Assembly (NCBI GenBank): GCA_964501725.1
Contig: CAZCTO010000013.1
Location: 7,218 to 71,217 of the forward strand
Length of the DNA: 64,000 nucleotides
Reading direction: 5' to 3'
DNA from: CAZCTO01 sp964501725
GTDB taxonomy: Bacteria; Bacillota; Clostridia; Saccharofermentanales; Saccharofermentanaceae
Shown here: positions 8,874-18,800 of the stretch, in pieces
Layout: each line of letters opens with the position of its first letter
Position numbering within the stretch: position 1 is the first letter of the stretch
Notes under the pieces: generated by a model
What the model was told of the DNA's origin: nothing
The model's database searches: none
What the model saw: the letters and a program-made list of their open reading frames with translations, nothing else
Translations under genes and position numbers: made by a program

Positions 8874-11800
8874 ATGAAGACACTGAAGAGCGAAATGTTG
8901 AGAAAAAGAATAGCGGCCATTATTGTTGGAATAATGTTAATATCGGTTTTCGCTAATTATTGGACGATGGTCGTAGTGGCGGCACCGGTTACGCCCTTTA
9001 CCGTAAAAATACCAAGCGGAATAAGAGGAAGCAGTATCGACGCCGTATTGACCAACACAGTTGATTCATCCGACAAAAGAACCGTAAGAATGACCGGCGG
9101 AAGCGCCACTTTTACGGACTTTGTAGACGATGCAAATTCATATTCGCTTTCGATAACCGGTATGATCGGTTATGAAGATTATGCCCTGTCTACGATGCCA
9201 CTTGAAAACGGGGAGTATACGGTTCTTCAAGGTGATTTGGGTGCACTGCCTCAATATACAGTCAGTGGAACACTGGTGGACGAAAAGGGTAATCCTTACA
9301 CGACAAACGCTATCGTTAGTTATACCGGCTACGACACCGGTTCGGCTTCATTGAAGAATGGGTACTTTACATTTGATATTTACGGCGGACAAGACTATAC
9401 CATGTCGATCAGTGCAGCGGATGTTCAATATGGAGAAATTGACTTAGGAACTGTCAACGTTACTGCCGATCGTAATTTCGGGGAGCAAAAACTGGCAATA
9501 AGGTCGTTTTTAATTCAGACCACAACCGGCGCGAACGGAAGCATTTCCCCGGAAAACGGGAGTGTGCTTTACAATCAGGATCAGACGGTTTCGATTACTG
9601 CAAATGCAAACTATCGCATTGCATCCCTCACAGTAGACGGAGTCACGGTTACCGGCGCAGTCGGCCTGTCTACATATCTTCGGTCTTTTAATGATGTCAA
9701 AGATATGCACAGCGTATCCGCAACCTTTGCTCCGAATACCGGGGCTGACAATCACGAGACCTATACGGTGACTCTTCCCGATGGGCTTGATTACGAGAAC
9801 GCCCAAGTGACGATGAAAGATAGCAGTAATGCTCTAATTGCGCGGACGCAGAGTGTTACAAATGATAATGAAGTAGTGTTTTATGATTTTGCGGACTCCA
9901 ATAAAAACTATACCATCACAATTTCGGGTGTTCCTGGATATAAGGATTATACAACGAATCAGTTCAAGCCGGTTTCAAATGAGTTCAGTATCAATCTAAA
10001 CCAGTTTGTTGCACGCCAGACGTATACGGTTTCAGGTAGACTTTGCTATGATTACTGGAATCCCCTTTCCGGCAAAGCACAAGTGGAGTTGGGGGGGGCC
10101 ACCTCGGAAATTCAAATTTTTGGCAATGGCTATTTTTCTTTTACTGTCTATGAAGGTCAGAATTACAAAATAACGTTCACGTCAAGTGACAATAAATATG
10201 AGAAAAAAATATATGAGAATCAGCAATTTACAGCAAACCATAATTACGGCGATGTCCAGCTTAAGATAAAGTCTTTTGCCATCACAACTTTCTCCGGTGC
10301 GAACGGAACGGTAGTTGCGACACCGGGCACCGTGAACTATAGCGGAACCTCTGAAGTAGCGATAACCGCAAATCAGTATTATCAAATTGCCAAGCTGATC
10401 GTTGACGGTGTAGTCATAAGCGAAGCGGCAGGGCAAAAAGCATATACAAAAACATTCAATAACATGCAAAGCACTCATACGGTAAGCGCGACATTTGTTC
10501 CCGAGCAACACAAAATCACGGTCGAAGTTGGCGCGAACGGTGCTGTGACCTGGGATCCGGACAACATTTTTTCAAAAACGGCCGGATATGCGATTGTCAA
10601 TGCAGGGGCCAATCCGAGTTTCAAAGCGATTGCCAACGAGAACTGGCATATCGTAAGTATTACGGACACCAAGGACAATGTCACAACAAATGTGGACATT
10701 ACTCCTGCCTGGAATGCGCCTAAAGAGTACACTCACTCGCTTATGAATTTGGATAAAGACCACACGATCGTCGTGAACTTTGAAATTGACCAATGTAGCG
10801 TAGAAATCAAAACTGAGTGGTGGAGCTCTTCGGGGGACAAAAAATCGGAGGACATAGATACTGATTCTTGCGCATACGGCACAGAATATGCAGTTATCTC
10901 TCAGCCGGATGAAGGGTATTATTTCAACCAGGCAACGTTTCAGTTTGACGGCGAAGCTGCCCAGCCTTTTTTGCTCGAGGACACCGGAGACTCATATGGC
11001 AAAACGTTTTCTGTCCAAAAAAATCTTAAGATCGTAATTGCATACAAAGAGGGCGAGCCTCTTCCCGGAGCAGCGACTCAATACTTTGAGTTGTTGAAAG
11101 ACAATAAATATTTGATCCGAACAGATACCATCAATGGAATGCCTGTTTACGTCTTTCGAAAAGAAGGATGGGTAGTAATTGCACCCAAATCTCCATATGT
11201 CAGAATTGCCATAAATCAGACTCGAGCCGGCAATATTATCTTTAACGAATCAACAAACATTTTTTCAACGATGATGGTGACAGAGCAAGAATATACACCC
11301 GGTCAACACGCTACTTGGTATTCGATCCCTTTATACCCGATCCAAATCATCATCGACAAAGACAGTCCTGTAGTGGCAGATATTGCGACTCCCCCATGGT
11401 CCGCGAGTGAAACGATAATCAGTGGAACGGTCAGCGACACCCAGCCCTCTTCCGGTTTGTCGAGGGTAGTGTGGAGCACAAGCCCTCTAGAAGAAGCTTC
11501 CGTATTATCTGAGACAGTAAATATAGTGGACATTGATGCCGCCGGAGGATATTCCTTTACCGTAACCGGCGAGCAAAATCAAAAGTATTACGTATATGCA
11601 ATCGATGCAGCGGACAACGTTTCTACGGCGAAGGAAGTTCAAGTCAGAATTGATCAGACCCCGCCGACCATAACAGGGTTCTCCATTAGCGGTACACAAG
11701 ATCCTCAAAACTTAAGAAGTATGCTGTTTGGCACTTATTCTAACCAACCGGTAATCTTAAAAATAACCGGATCTGATTCGGGCCCCGCAAGTTCCGGAAT

Positions 11801-14800
11801 GAAAACGATTACCTTATACATTGACGGGGTGCCTTTTGGAGCGCCTGTTACAGTTAGTAACGGGGAAGCAGCTATTACTATTCCGTCAGGCTTAATCCCC
11901 GAACTATCTTCAAGCAGCATGTTGATTTCGGCAGTCGCGACGGATAGTGTCGGTAACACGACTGCGATTCCGGTTTTCCCGACGGACATCAGTGGTTCAC
12001 TTCCCTCCGATCAATTAACGCTCGAAAATATAAAACCAAGCGCAGAAATTGAGCCATCGGCGTCTGAATATACCGACGCATCAGGTAAAGTGTGGTATTC
12101 CGATAACGCAACACTGACGATCAATGTTGCTGACAAAAATTCCGGAATACATTCGGTGGCGATTGACGTCAATGGACATCAGATTGATACGGATCTAAAT
12201 GGCAAGGTCATCAATACAAATTATGACACCATGACAGATTCGGATGTGTATAGTGTTGTTACTGACCCAGCGTTTCGGGATCCCGATGACGGTTCCTTTA
12301 CGATTGTAGTCCGAGTTGAGGATAACGCGGGTAATATTTTTGAGACAGAGAAAGTAATATATCAAGATAACGGGGTACCGTATGTGGAAGGTTTCTATTT
12401 CACACCGGCAGAGAAAGATGGCATGGACGGCTCTGTTGCAGCGGTTGAGGCGACGGATTACGGATACTTTTTTTCGGAAGATACCACGGTGACGGTATAC
12501 ACCGGCGACTCTCAACCGTCGTGCGGAATTCAATCCATTTCGTATTATACGGTTGATGTAAACGGCGGGAAAAGCGCCGAGAGCATTATGAACACGATTG
12601 ATGACGAGATTTCATTTGAGATTCCGGCTAACTTCAAGGGAAAAATATATACAAAAGCGACCGATAACGTCGGGAATACTCCGGACGCATTTTCATCGCC
12701 GTCAGGCACCATCGTTGAGCCACCGGACAAACATCTCGAGGAGACGCATATCACTTTCGATAGGGCTCAGACAACCTTAAGAGATATAAATGGATTAGAT
12801 CTTTATTCGGGAGATACCGATGTATTATTGACCGTGAACGATGCATATTCCGGATTGTATAAAGTGGAGTGGTCGGTCATTGCTCCCTATGATACCGGCA
12901 ACAATCAAAGTGGTGTGATTGAAATCGATAACGAGGCATCCTTTGCCGGAAACGGGGAGGCAAGCGGTTGGACGATAACGAAGACGGACGAGAACCTGGC
13001 AACCCAAATATCCAAAACGCTCAAAATAAATAATAACAGCAACGCAATCCTTATCCAGGTTCGAATAACAGATCGAGCGGGAAACGTATCTGAGGAAACG
13101 ATTTCATTTAGTATCGATAAAACAATCCCGACAATTCAGGTCACCTATGACAATAACTCACCTGACGCCCAATTCTCGAGCTTTTATAGTTCCGACAGAA
13201 CGGCGACGATTACCATAACAGAACGCAATTTCTCGCCCGAGAACGCTGCGATTGTCATTTCCAGTTCCAGTAAAGGGATTCCCGCGGTGTCCTCCTGGAC
13301 GACCTCGAATAATCTGTCCAATCCCGATCTGACGACGCATACAGCCACTATTCGGTATGAAACAGATGGGGAGTACACATTCGATATCAGCGTTAAAGAT
13401 CTGGCGGGAAATCTTTCAAATGCGTTTCCGCGACAGACCTTTACCATTGACAAGACCCCCCCTACTGTTACCATCTCTTACGATAACAACGACGTGCTTA
13501 ACGGAAACTACTATAAAGCACGGAGAACGGCGACGATAACCGTTGTTGACAGAAATTTTGAGGCCGGACGGATTCAAATTGCAGGCGTGGCGACAGACGG
13601 TGGAGTGACTCAGTCGTTTCCCGCAACAAGCGGATGGTCATCTTCCGGAGATACACACACCGCAACAATACATTTTTCATCGGACGGAATATATCGATTT
13701 GGGATCACGGGGCAGGATCGAGCGGGCAATAGCATGAGTGAATTTAAGCAAGGGAGTTTTGTTGTTGACACCAAAGCTCCGATCATCTCTATTGCCGGTG
13801 TAGAAGACCGATCAGCCAATAACGGTGTCGTCATTCCGATTATTTCTCTCTCAGACATCAATTACAACAGTCAAAAAGTCACCATGCTCTTATCCGGAGC
13901 CAATGTGGGCTCAGTGACTCCAAGCGTAAACATGAGCGCACAGCCAAATGGCGAGATCTTTACCTTTGAAGATTTCGATTATAAAAAAGATGTGGATGAC
14001 ATTTACACATTAGAAATCAGCGTGGTGGATTTTGCAGGGAACGCATCAAGCCAGGAGATTGTCTTTTCAGTCAACCGGTTCGGATCGGTTTATACATTTG
14101 CTGACACGCTGAAATCAATTAAGGGCATTTATGTTCGCGACGAGATGGACGTGACTTTGACAGAAACCAATGTGGACACACTGATACAAGAAACGAGAAA
14201 ACTCAAGATCACGATAAACGGTGTACCGAAAGATCTCATTGAAGACATTGACTATACCGTTCAATTCATTGGCGGAGGCGGAGAGTGGAGCCAGTACATA
14301 TATACAATTGACAAGAATTTGTTTGCCGGAGACGGTCTATATAGTGTGATGCTTTATTCTGTTGATCGCGCCGGAAATATCAACGAGAACATCAACGAAG
14401 TGAAAGAAGCAGAGATTTCGTTCGGAATAGACAAGACCCTGCCGGTCATCGTATCCGTAGACCTGGAGAGTAACAAGCAATATCCGGTTGATGTTAAGTC
14501 AGCATCATTTTCAATCAAGGATAACCTGGAACTCAGAAGCGTTAGCGTGTATCTTAACGGCCAAGCGATTGAGCCGCTATTGGACGGAGAAAATTATACA
14601 TTTACTATTCCATCCTCCAACACGACACAAAGCGTGAAAGTAATCGCTATTGATGCGGCGGGAAATGAACACGTCATTGAAATAAGCAATATTCTTGTAA
14701 CTACTAACTTATTTTACCGCTGGTATAACAACACGACCTTGTTTGTTGGATCTCTTCTGGGCGTCGGCTTCCTGGCGTCGGGCACAGTGTTGTTGATTGT

Positions 14801-14834
14801 TTTAAAACGCCGGAGAAAAGGTAGCGCAAGATAA
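8874..14834 (+). CDS. giant surface protein with InlB/Flg_new-like and Ig-like repeats, C-terminal membrane anchor
   Basis: About 1986 aa. An N-terminal signal sequence (basic residues, then a hydrophobic run ending near VVVAAP) is followed by carboxypeptidase-regulatory-like beta domains (YTVSGTLVDEKGNP, YTVSGRLCYDYWNP). Three divergent B-repeat modules begin GANGSISPENG, GANGTVVATPG and GANGAVTWDPD, at about 9528, 10296 and 10528. Many Ig-like domains then run from about 11340 to 14690, marked by IDQTPPTITG, IDKTIPTIQVTYDNN and IDKTPPTVTISYDNN. A final membrane span (NTTLFVGSLLGVGFLASG) and an RRRKGSAR tail anchor it. There is no LPXTG sortase signal. ATG 8874 is preferred for its AGGAG spacing. 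It lies inside the type VII block, so it may be a surface part of that system or an adhesin. Exact function is unknown. Confidence 0.9.
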   Translation: MKTLKSEMLRKRIAAIIVGIMLISVFANYWTMVVVAAPVTPFTVKIPSGIRGSSIDAVLTNTVDSSDKRTVRMTGGSATFTDFVDDANSYSLSITGMIGYEDYALSTMPLENGEYTVLQGDLGALPQYTVSGTLVDEKGNPYTTNAIVSYTGYDTGSASLKNGYFTFDIYGGQDYTMSISAADVQYGEIDLGTVNVTADRNFGEQKLAIRSFLIQTTTGANGSISPENGSVLYNQDQTVSITANANYRIASLTVDGVTVTGAVGLSTYLRSFNDVKDMHSVSATFAPNTGADNHETYTVTLPDGLDYENAQVTMKDSSNALIARTQSVTNDNEVVFYDFADSNKNYTITISGVPGYKDYTTNQFKPVSNEFSINLNQFVARQTYTVSGRLCYDYWNPLSGKAQVELGGATSEIQIFGNGYFSFTVYEGQNYKITFTSSDNKYEKKIYENQQFTANHNYGDVQLKIKSFAITTFSGANGTVVATPGTVNYSGTSEVAITANQYYQIAKLIVDGVVISEAAGQKAYTKTFNNMQSTHTVSATFVPEQHKITVEVGANGAVTWDPDNIFSKTAGYAIVNAGANPSFKAIANENWHIVSITDTKDNVTTNVDITPAWNAPKEYTHSLMNLDKDHTIVVNFEIDQCSVEIKTEWWSSSGDKKSEDIDTDSCAYGTEYAVISQPDEGYYFNQATFQFDGEAAQPFLLEDTGDSYGKTFSVQKNLKIVIAYKEGEPLPGAATQYFELLKDNKYLIRTDTINGMPVYVFRKEGWVVIAPKSPYVRIAINQTRAGNIIFNESTNIFSTMMVTEQEYTPGQHATWYSIPLYPIQIIIDKDSPVVADIATPPWSASETIISGTVSDTQPSSGLSRVVWSTSPLEEASVLSETVNIVDIDAAGGYSFTVTGEQNQKYYVYAIDAADNVSTAKEVQVRIDQTPPTITGFSISGTQDPQNLRSMLFGTYSNQPVILKITGSDSGPASSGMKTITLYIDGVPFGAPVTVSNGEAAITIPSGLIPELSSSSMLISAVATDSVGNTTAIPVFPTDISGSLPSDQLTLENIKPSAEIEPSASEYTDASGKVWYSDNATLTINVADKNSGIHSVAIDVNGHQIDTDLNGKVINTNYDTMTDSDVYSVVTDPAFRDPDDGSFTIVVRVEDNAGNIFETEKVIYQDNGVPYVEGFYFTPAEKDGMDGSVAAVEATDYGYFFSEDTTVTVYTGDSQPSCGIQSISYYTVDVNGGKSAESIMNTIDDEISFEIPANFKGKIYTKATDNVGNTPDAFSSPSGTIVEPPDKHLEETHITFDRAQTTLRDINGLDLYSGDTDVLLTVNDAYSGLYKVEWSVIAPYDTGNNQSGVIEIDNEASFAGNGEASGWTITKTDENLATQISKTLKINNNSNAILIQVRITDRAGNVSEETISFSIDKTIPTIQVTYDNNSPDAQFSSFYSSDRTATITITERNFSPENAAIVISSSSKGIPAVSSWTTSNNLSNPDLTTHTATIRYETDGEYTFDISVKDLAGNLSNAFPRQTFTIDKTPPTVTISYDNNDVLNGNYYKARRTATITVVDRNFEAGRIQIAGVATDGGVTQSFPATSGWSSSGDTHTATIHFSSDGIYRFGITGQDRAGNSMSEFKQGSFVVDTKAPIISIAGVEDRSANNGVVIPIISLSDINYNSQKVTMLLSGANVGSVTPSVNMSAQPNGEIFTFEDFDYKKDVDDIYTLEISVVDFAGNASSQEIVFSVNRFGSVYTFADTLKSIKGIYVRDEMDVTLTETNVDTLIQETRKLKITINGVPKDLIEDIDYTVQFIGGGGEWSQYIYTIDKNLFAGDGLYSVMLYSVDRAGNINENINEVKEAEISFGIDKTLPVIVSVDLESNKQYPVDVKSASFSIKDNLELRSVSVYLNGQAIEPLLDGENYTFTIPSSNTTQSVKVIAIDAAGNEHVIEISNILVTTNLFYRWYNNTTLFVGSLLGVGFLASGTVLLIVLKRRRKGSAR

Positions 14835-14975
14835 ATTCATTTATTTGAATAGTCATGCGTGAAACTGAATCAATACGCACAACAAAAGGGCATAAACCCT
14901 GATTGACAAAAATCAATGCCATTCACTAGTCCGCAAAGGAATATTGCGATCTTGTCAGATAAGGAGAAAGTTTAA

Positions 14976-15644
14976 ATGAAAAAACTACTGTCGGTTATCT
15001 TGAGCGTGCTGTTTATCTTTTCTGCTTCGGCGGTGTCTGCGGAGGAGACAACGGAGACGACTGTAAGGACATTCAACGTGCGCTTTTGGGCGTATGATCC
15101 TATAAGGGATCTCGAGTATGTACTAAAAGAGGAATGGGTTCCATACGGAGGCGCCGCGACAGCACCGACAAATCCACCTAAACTAGACGGATGGGTGTTT
15201 GACCATTGGCATCAAGACTTTTCATATGTAACAAAGGATTTGAATATAGACGCCATCTATAAAGAGATAACGCCCACACCCATTCCGCCGACTGCGACTC
15301 CGAAGCCGACGGCAAAACCAACGACGCCGACAGAGCCGTCATCGACAACAATTCCAACAACGATTGCTACGGAGTCAACGGCAACAACAATAACTGAGAC
15401 ATCCGTCGAGCCAACGCCGACCATCGAGCCAACGGAAACCACGGTTTCCGAAACCACAGCTTCAGTGCCGGAGCCAACAAAGGCTTCCGACGAAGCCGGT
15501 GAGAGCGGAAAAACCGATCCCGAATCTGAGACGGAATTTGATCCGACACTCTGGATATGGATCGGAGTAATCGGAGCCATCGCCGCCGGCGGTATAATCG
15601 TATTCTTTGTTCTGAAACGACGAAAAGGAAGCAAGGGTGCATAA
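14976..15644 (+). CDS. stalked surface protein with one Flg_new/InlB-type repeat
   Basis: A 222-aa protein: signal peptide (1-22), a single Listeria/Bacteroides-type beta repeat at about 30-88 (VPYGGAATAPTNPP, then GWVFDHWHQDFSYV), a Thr/Pro/Ser/Glu-rich stalk at about 92-185 and a C-terminal membrane span (WIWIGVIGAIAAGG) with a KRRKGSKGA tail. The anchor resembles that of the giant protein just upstream, which suggests shared location or assembly. A strong aaggaga site precedes the ATG. Probably displayed on the outer face of the membrane. No enzymatic motif is seen. Confidence 0.85.
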   Translation: MKKLLSVILSVLFIFSASAVSAEETTETTVRTFNVRFWAYDPIRDLEYVLKEEWVPYGGAATAPTNPPKLDGWVFDHWHQDFSYVTKDLNIDAIYKEITPTPIPPTATPKPTAKPTTPTEPSSTTIPTTIATESTATTITETSVEPTPTIEPTETTVSETTASVPEPTKASDEAGESGKTDPESETEFDPTLWIWIGVIGAIAAGGIIVFFVLKRRKGSKGA

Positions 15645-15753
15645 TTGTGCATCCGGAAATGGTGTGTTATCTGAGAGCATTTGGACCATAATAATCAATT
15701 TGATCAAGATGAACAAAGCAGCTTGCCTTTTCTTGATTATTACCCTATAATTC

Positions 15754-15784
15754 GGTAAAAGCCTTAGAATAAAAGGCTTTTACC
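15754..15784. promoter_or_regulatory. 12-bp perfect inverted repeat upstream of essC
   Basis: The arms ggtaaaagcctt (15754-15765) and aaggcttttacc (15773-15784) are exact complements around a 7-base loop. The repeat ends about 30 bases before the essC start. No T-run follows, so a simple terminator for the upstream gene is not certain. An operator or RNA stem controlling essC is the other reading. Confidence 0.5.
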
Positions 15785-15813
15785 AAATAAAAAGAAGTTG
15801 ACGTAAGGAAGCT

Positions 15814-18800
15814 ATGATTGTAACCCTAATTGCAAAAAATAAGATTGATTCGCTTACTCTTCCCGAAAAGGTAAGAGGTCAATTCTGGTTGCAATGGGAT
15901 CGGGATGGACATTTTGAGAAGCTGATCAGTATTGAGGCGCTCGACGGAGGATGGGTTCTTAAGTCGAATCGAAAAGTCCGCGTCATCAATGACAGCGGTC
16001 AACCGGTTCGAAGTTCAGGCATTGAGCCTCTGAGAATTTACCTGCTTCAAATTGAAAATAGTGATGAGAGAGTGGTTGTTTTTACTGAAGCAAGCACGAT
16101 AGACCGGCAGAAATATACCAAATATGTACTGGATCGGAACGATGAGGTTTCTATCGGTCGTGATTCTCAAAATGATATCGTTGTCGCAAATCAGTTTATT
16201 TCGAGCAAACACGCACAGCTTGCTTTTCGAGAAGGCAAGTGGTCAATATACGATAACAACAGTACGAATGGAACTTTTGTTAATGGAGAGCGAATTAAAT
16301 CGAAAAACCTGGACTTCGGTGATGTTGTTTGGTTAATGGGTTTTAAGCTTGTCATCGGCAATTTCTTCATTGCAATTAACAATCCCGATAATAACGTTAA
16401 GCTTCTTACGGACTTGTTAAGCCCTTATGTGAGCCAAAGCGTTGAGAAAAAGACAGATGAGGATGAGCAAGAGGAAGCTGAAGCTTTGCCGATTGATTAC
16501 TTCTATCGGTCGCCTCGATTTAAGAGAGACATTGACAAGCCGATTATCAAGATTGATTCACCGCCACAGAATGCAATCGGAGAAGAGATCCCGTTTGTTT
16601 TGTTAATCGGTCCATCTATGACCATGGGAATGGCATCAATGACTACGGCCATTTTTGCAATCAATAACGCGATTTCCTCGGGAAATATAAAGGCAGCGTT
16701 GCCCTCCATTGTAATGTCCGGCAGTATGTTGCTGGGCACGGTCATGTGGCCGCTTGTATCGAAGAGGTATGAGAAGAAACGGAAAAGACGTAAAGAGGCT
16801 CTTCGACAGAAGAAATACAAGGAATACCTGGATCGCATTTCTATGAAGTTCAAAGAAGAATGCGAAAAGCAGGAGGAAATACTACGGGAAAACTTCCCGA
16901 TGATTCAAGACAGCGTGAGTCGCATCACTCATGTAGAAAGAAATCTCTGGGAGAGAGGGCTCGGCCAGAATGATTTTCTTGAATTCCGCGTGGGTCTCGG
17001 GAGCAGAGAGCTGATCGCTGAGATTTCATATTCCGGTCGAAAGTTCACCATTGATGAAGACAACTTGCAAGAAGAACTCTATTCCGTGTGTGAAACCCCC
17101 AAAATATTGAATGATGTCCCAATCACTTTTTCTTTATTTGAGGACTATGTCTCGGGTGTCATTGGAGATCGGAGAGCGATTATTGAGTTTATAAAAGGAC
17201 TCGTAATCCAAATATCTGCATTATATAGTTACGACGAAGTAAAACTGGTCTTTATCTACAGTAAAGCGGAAGAACGCGATTTCGAGTTTGCTAAATGGTT
17301 ACCTCAGGTATGGAGTAATGACCGAAAATTTCGATTTATTTCAACAGATACAAACGAAGCCAAAGAAGTGTCTGCGAGTCTGGAGCGTGAACTGGTTGAA
17401 CGATCGTTAATTAGTGACAACGAAATTGAGGAAGTTACGCCATACTACATTGTTGTCGCCTTGGACAAGGCGTTATCGGACAAGACGGATGTCCTGAAGC
17501 AAATATATGCAAAGAAGAAGAATCTTCATTTCAGCGTATTGAATTGCTACGATGAACTTAAGAATCTTCCCAAAGAGTGCACAATGGTCATTGAGCTTGG
17601 GAATGATTCCGGTAAATTATTCGATAAGAACGATATCTCAGGCAAAGCAATTTCGTTTCTGCCCGATATCTTTTTGCCGACAGATGCACATGAGCTCAGT
17701 GTGAAACTGGCGAACGTGCAGCTGGATGTGCGGGAAGGCTCATACATGCTTCCCAAAATGATGACTTTCCTGGAAATGTTCGGAGTCGGGAAAGTGGAGC
17801 ATTTAAATGCACTGACGCGCTGGAAAGAAAATAATCCGACACAGTCGCTCCAGGCGGCGGTGGGTGTAGACACTTCCGGAGAGCTCTTCTCGCTGGACCT
17901 TCATGAGAAGTTTCACGGCCCGCATGGTCTGGTTGCCGGAATGACGGGTTCCGGAAAAAGCGAGTTTATCATTACGTATATTCTTTCCCTTGCAGTTAAT
18001 TATCATCCCAATGAAGTTGCCTTTATTCTGATTGATTATAAAGGTGGCGGCATGGCTAAGTCATTTGAGAACCTGCCGCATACGGCTGGAATAATTACCA
18101 ATTTGGATGGGGCGTCTATTAAGAGATCACTGATTTCCATTCAAAGTGAGCTCAAGCGCAGGCAAGCACTTTTTGCAAAAGCAGGAAAAGACGTTGGCGT
18201 TAGCAACATTGATATATACAAGTATCAGCGACTGTTCCGTGAGGGGACAGTGGACGAACCGCTTCAGCACTTATTTATTATTTCGGACGAGTTTGCCGAG
18301 CTCAAGACTCAACAACCCGAGTTCATGACGCAGCTTGTCAGCGCAGCTCGTATCGGAAGAAGCCTTGGAGTTCATTTGATCCTGGCCACCCAAAAACCCG
18401 CAGGTGTCGTGGACGATCAAATATGGAGTAACAGTAAATTCCGAGTCTGCCTTAAGGTGCAAGAACGTGCGGATAGCATGGATATGCTGAAACGGCCCGA
18501 TGCAGCCGGACTCACGGATACCGGTCGTTTCTATCTGCAGGTCGGTTATAACGAATTGTTTGAGATGGGGCAATCATCATGGGCGGGTGCACCGTATTAC
18601 CCGTCTGACAAAGTTCTGGTTGAAAAAGACAATAGTGTTGTTGTGATTGATCGTAACGGCCGGCCCATTCGGGAAGCCAGAGTAGATAACAAAAAGAATC
18701 TCAATAAGAACCCTCAAAAACAACTTGATGTAATTACCGAATACCTCAGGACAATTGCCGAAGAAGAGAAAATAAAAATCCGCACATTGTGGCTTGATCC

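Noticed and set aside
14902..14930. TTGACA-containing sequence before the stalked protein gene as a promoter
   Set aside because: No acceptable -10 hexamer lies at the right distance.
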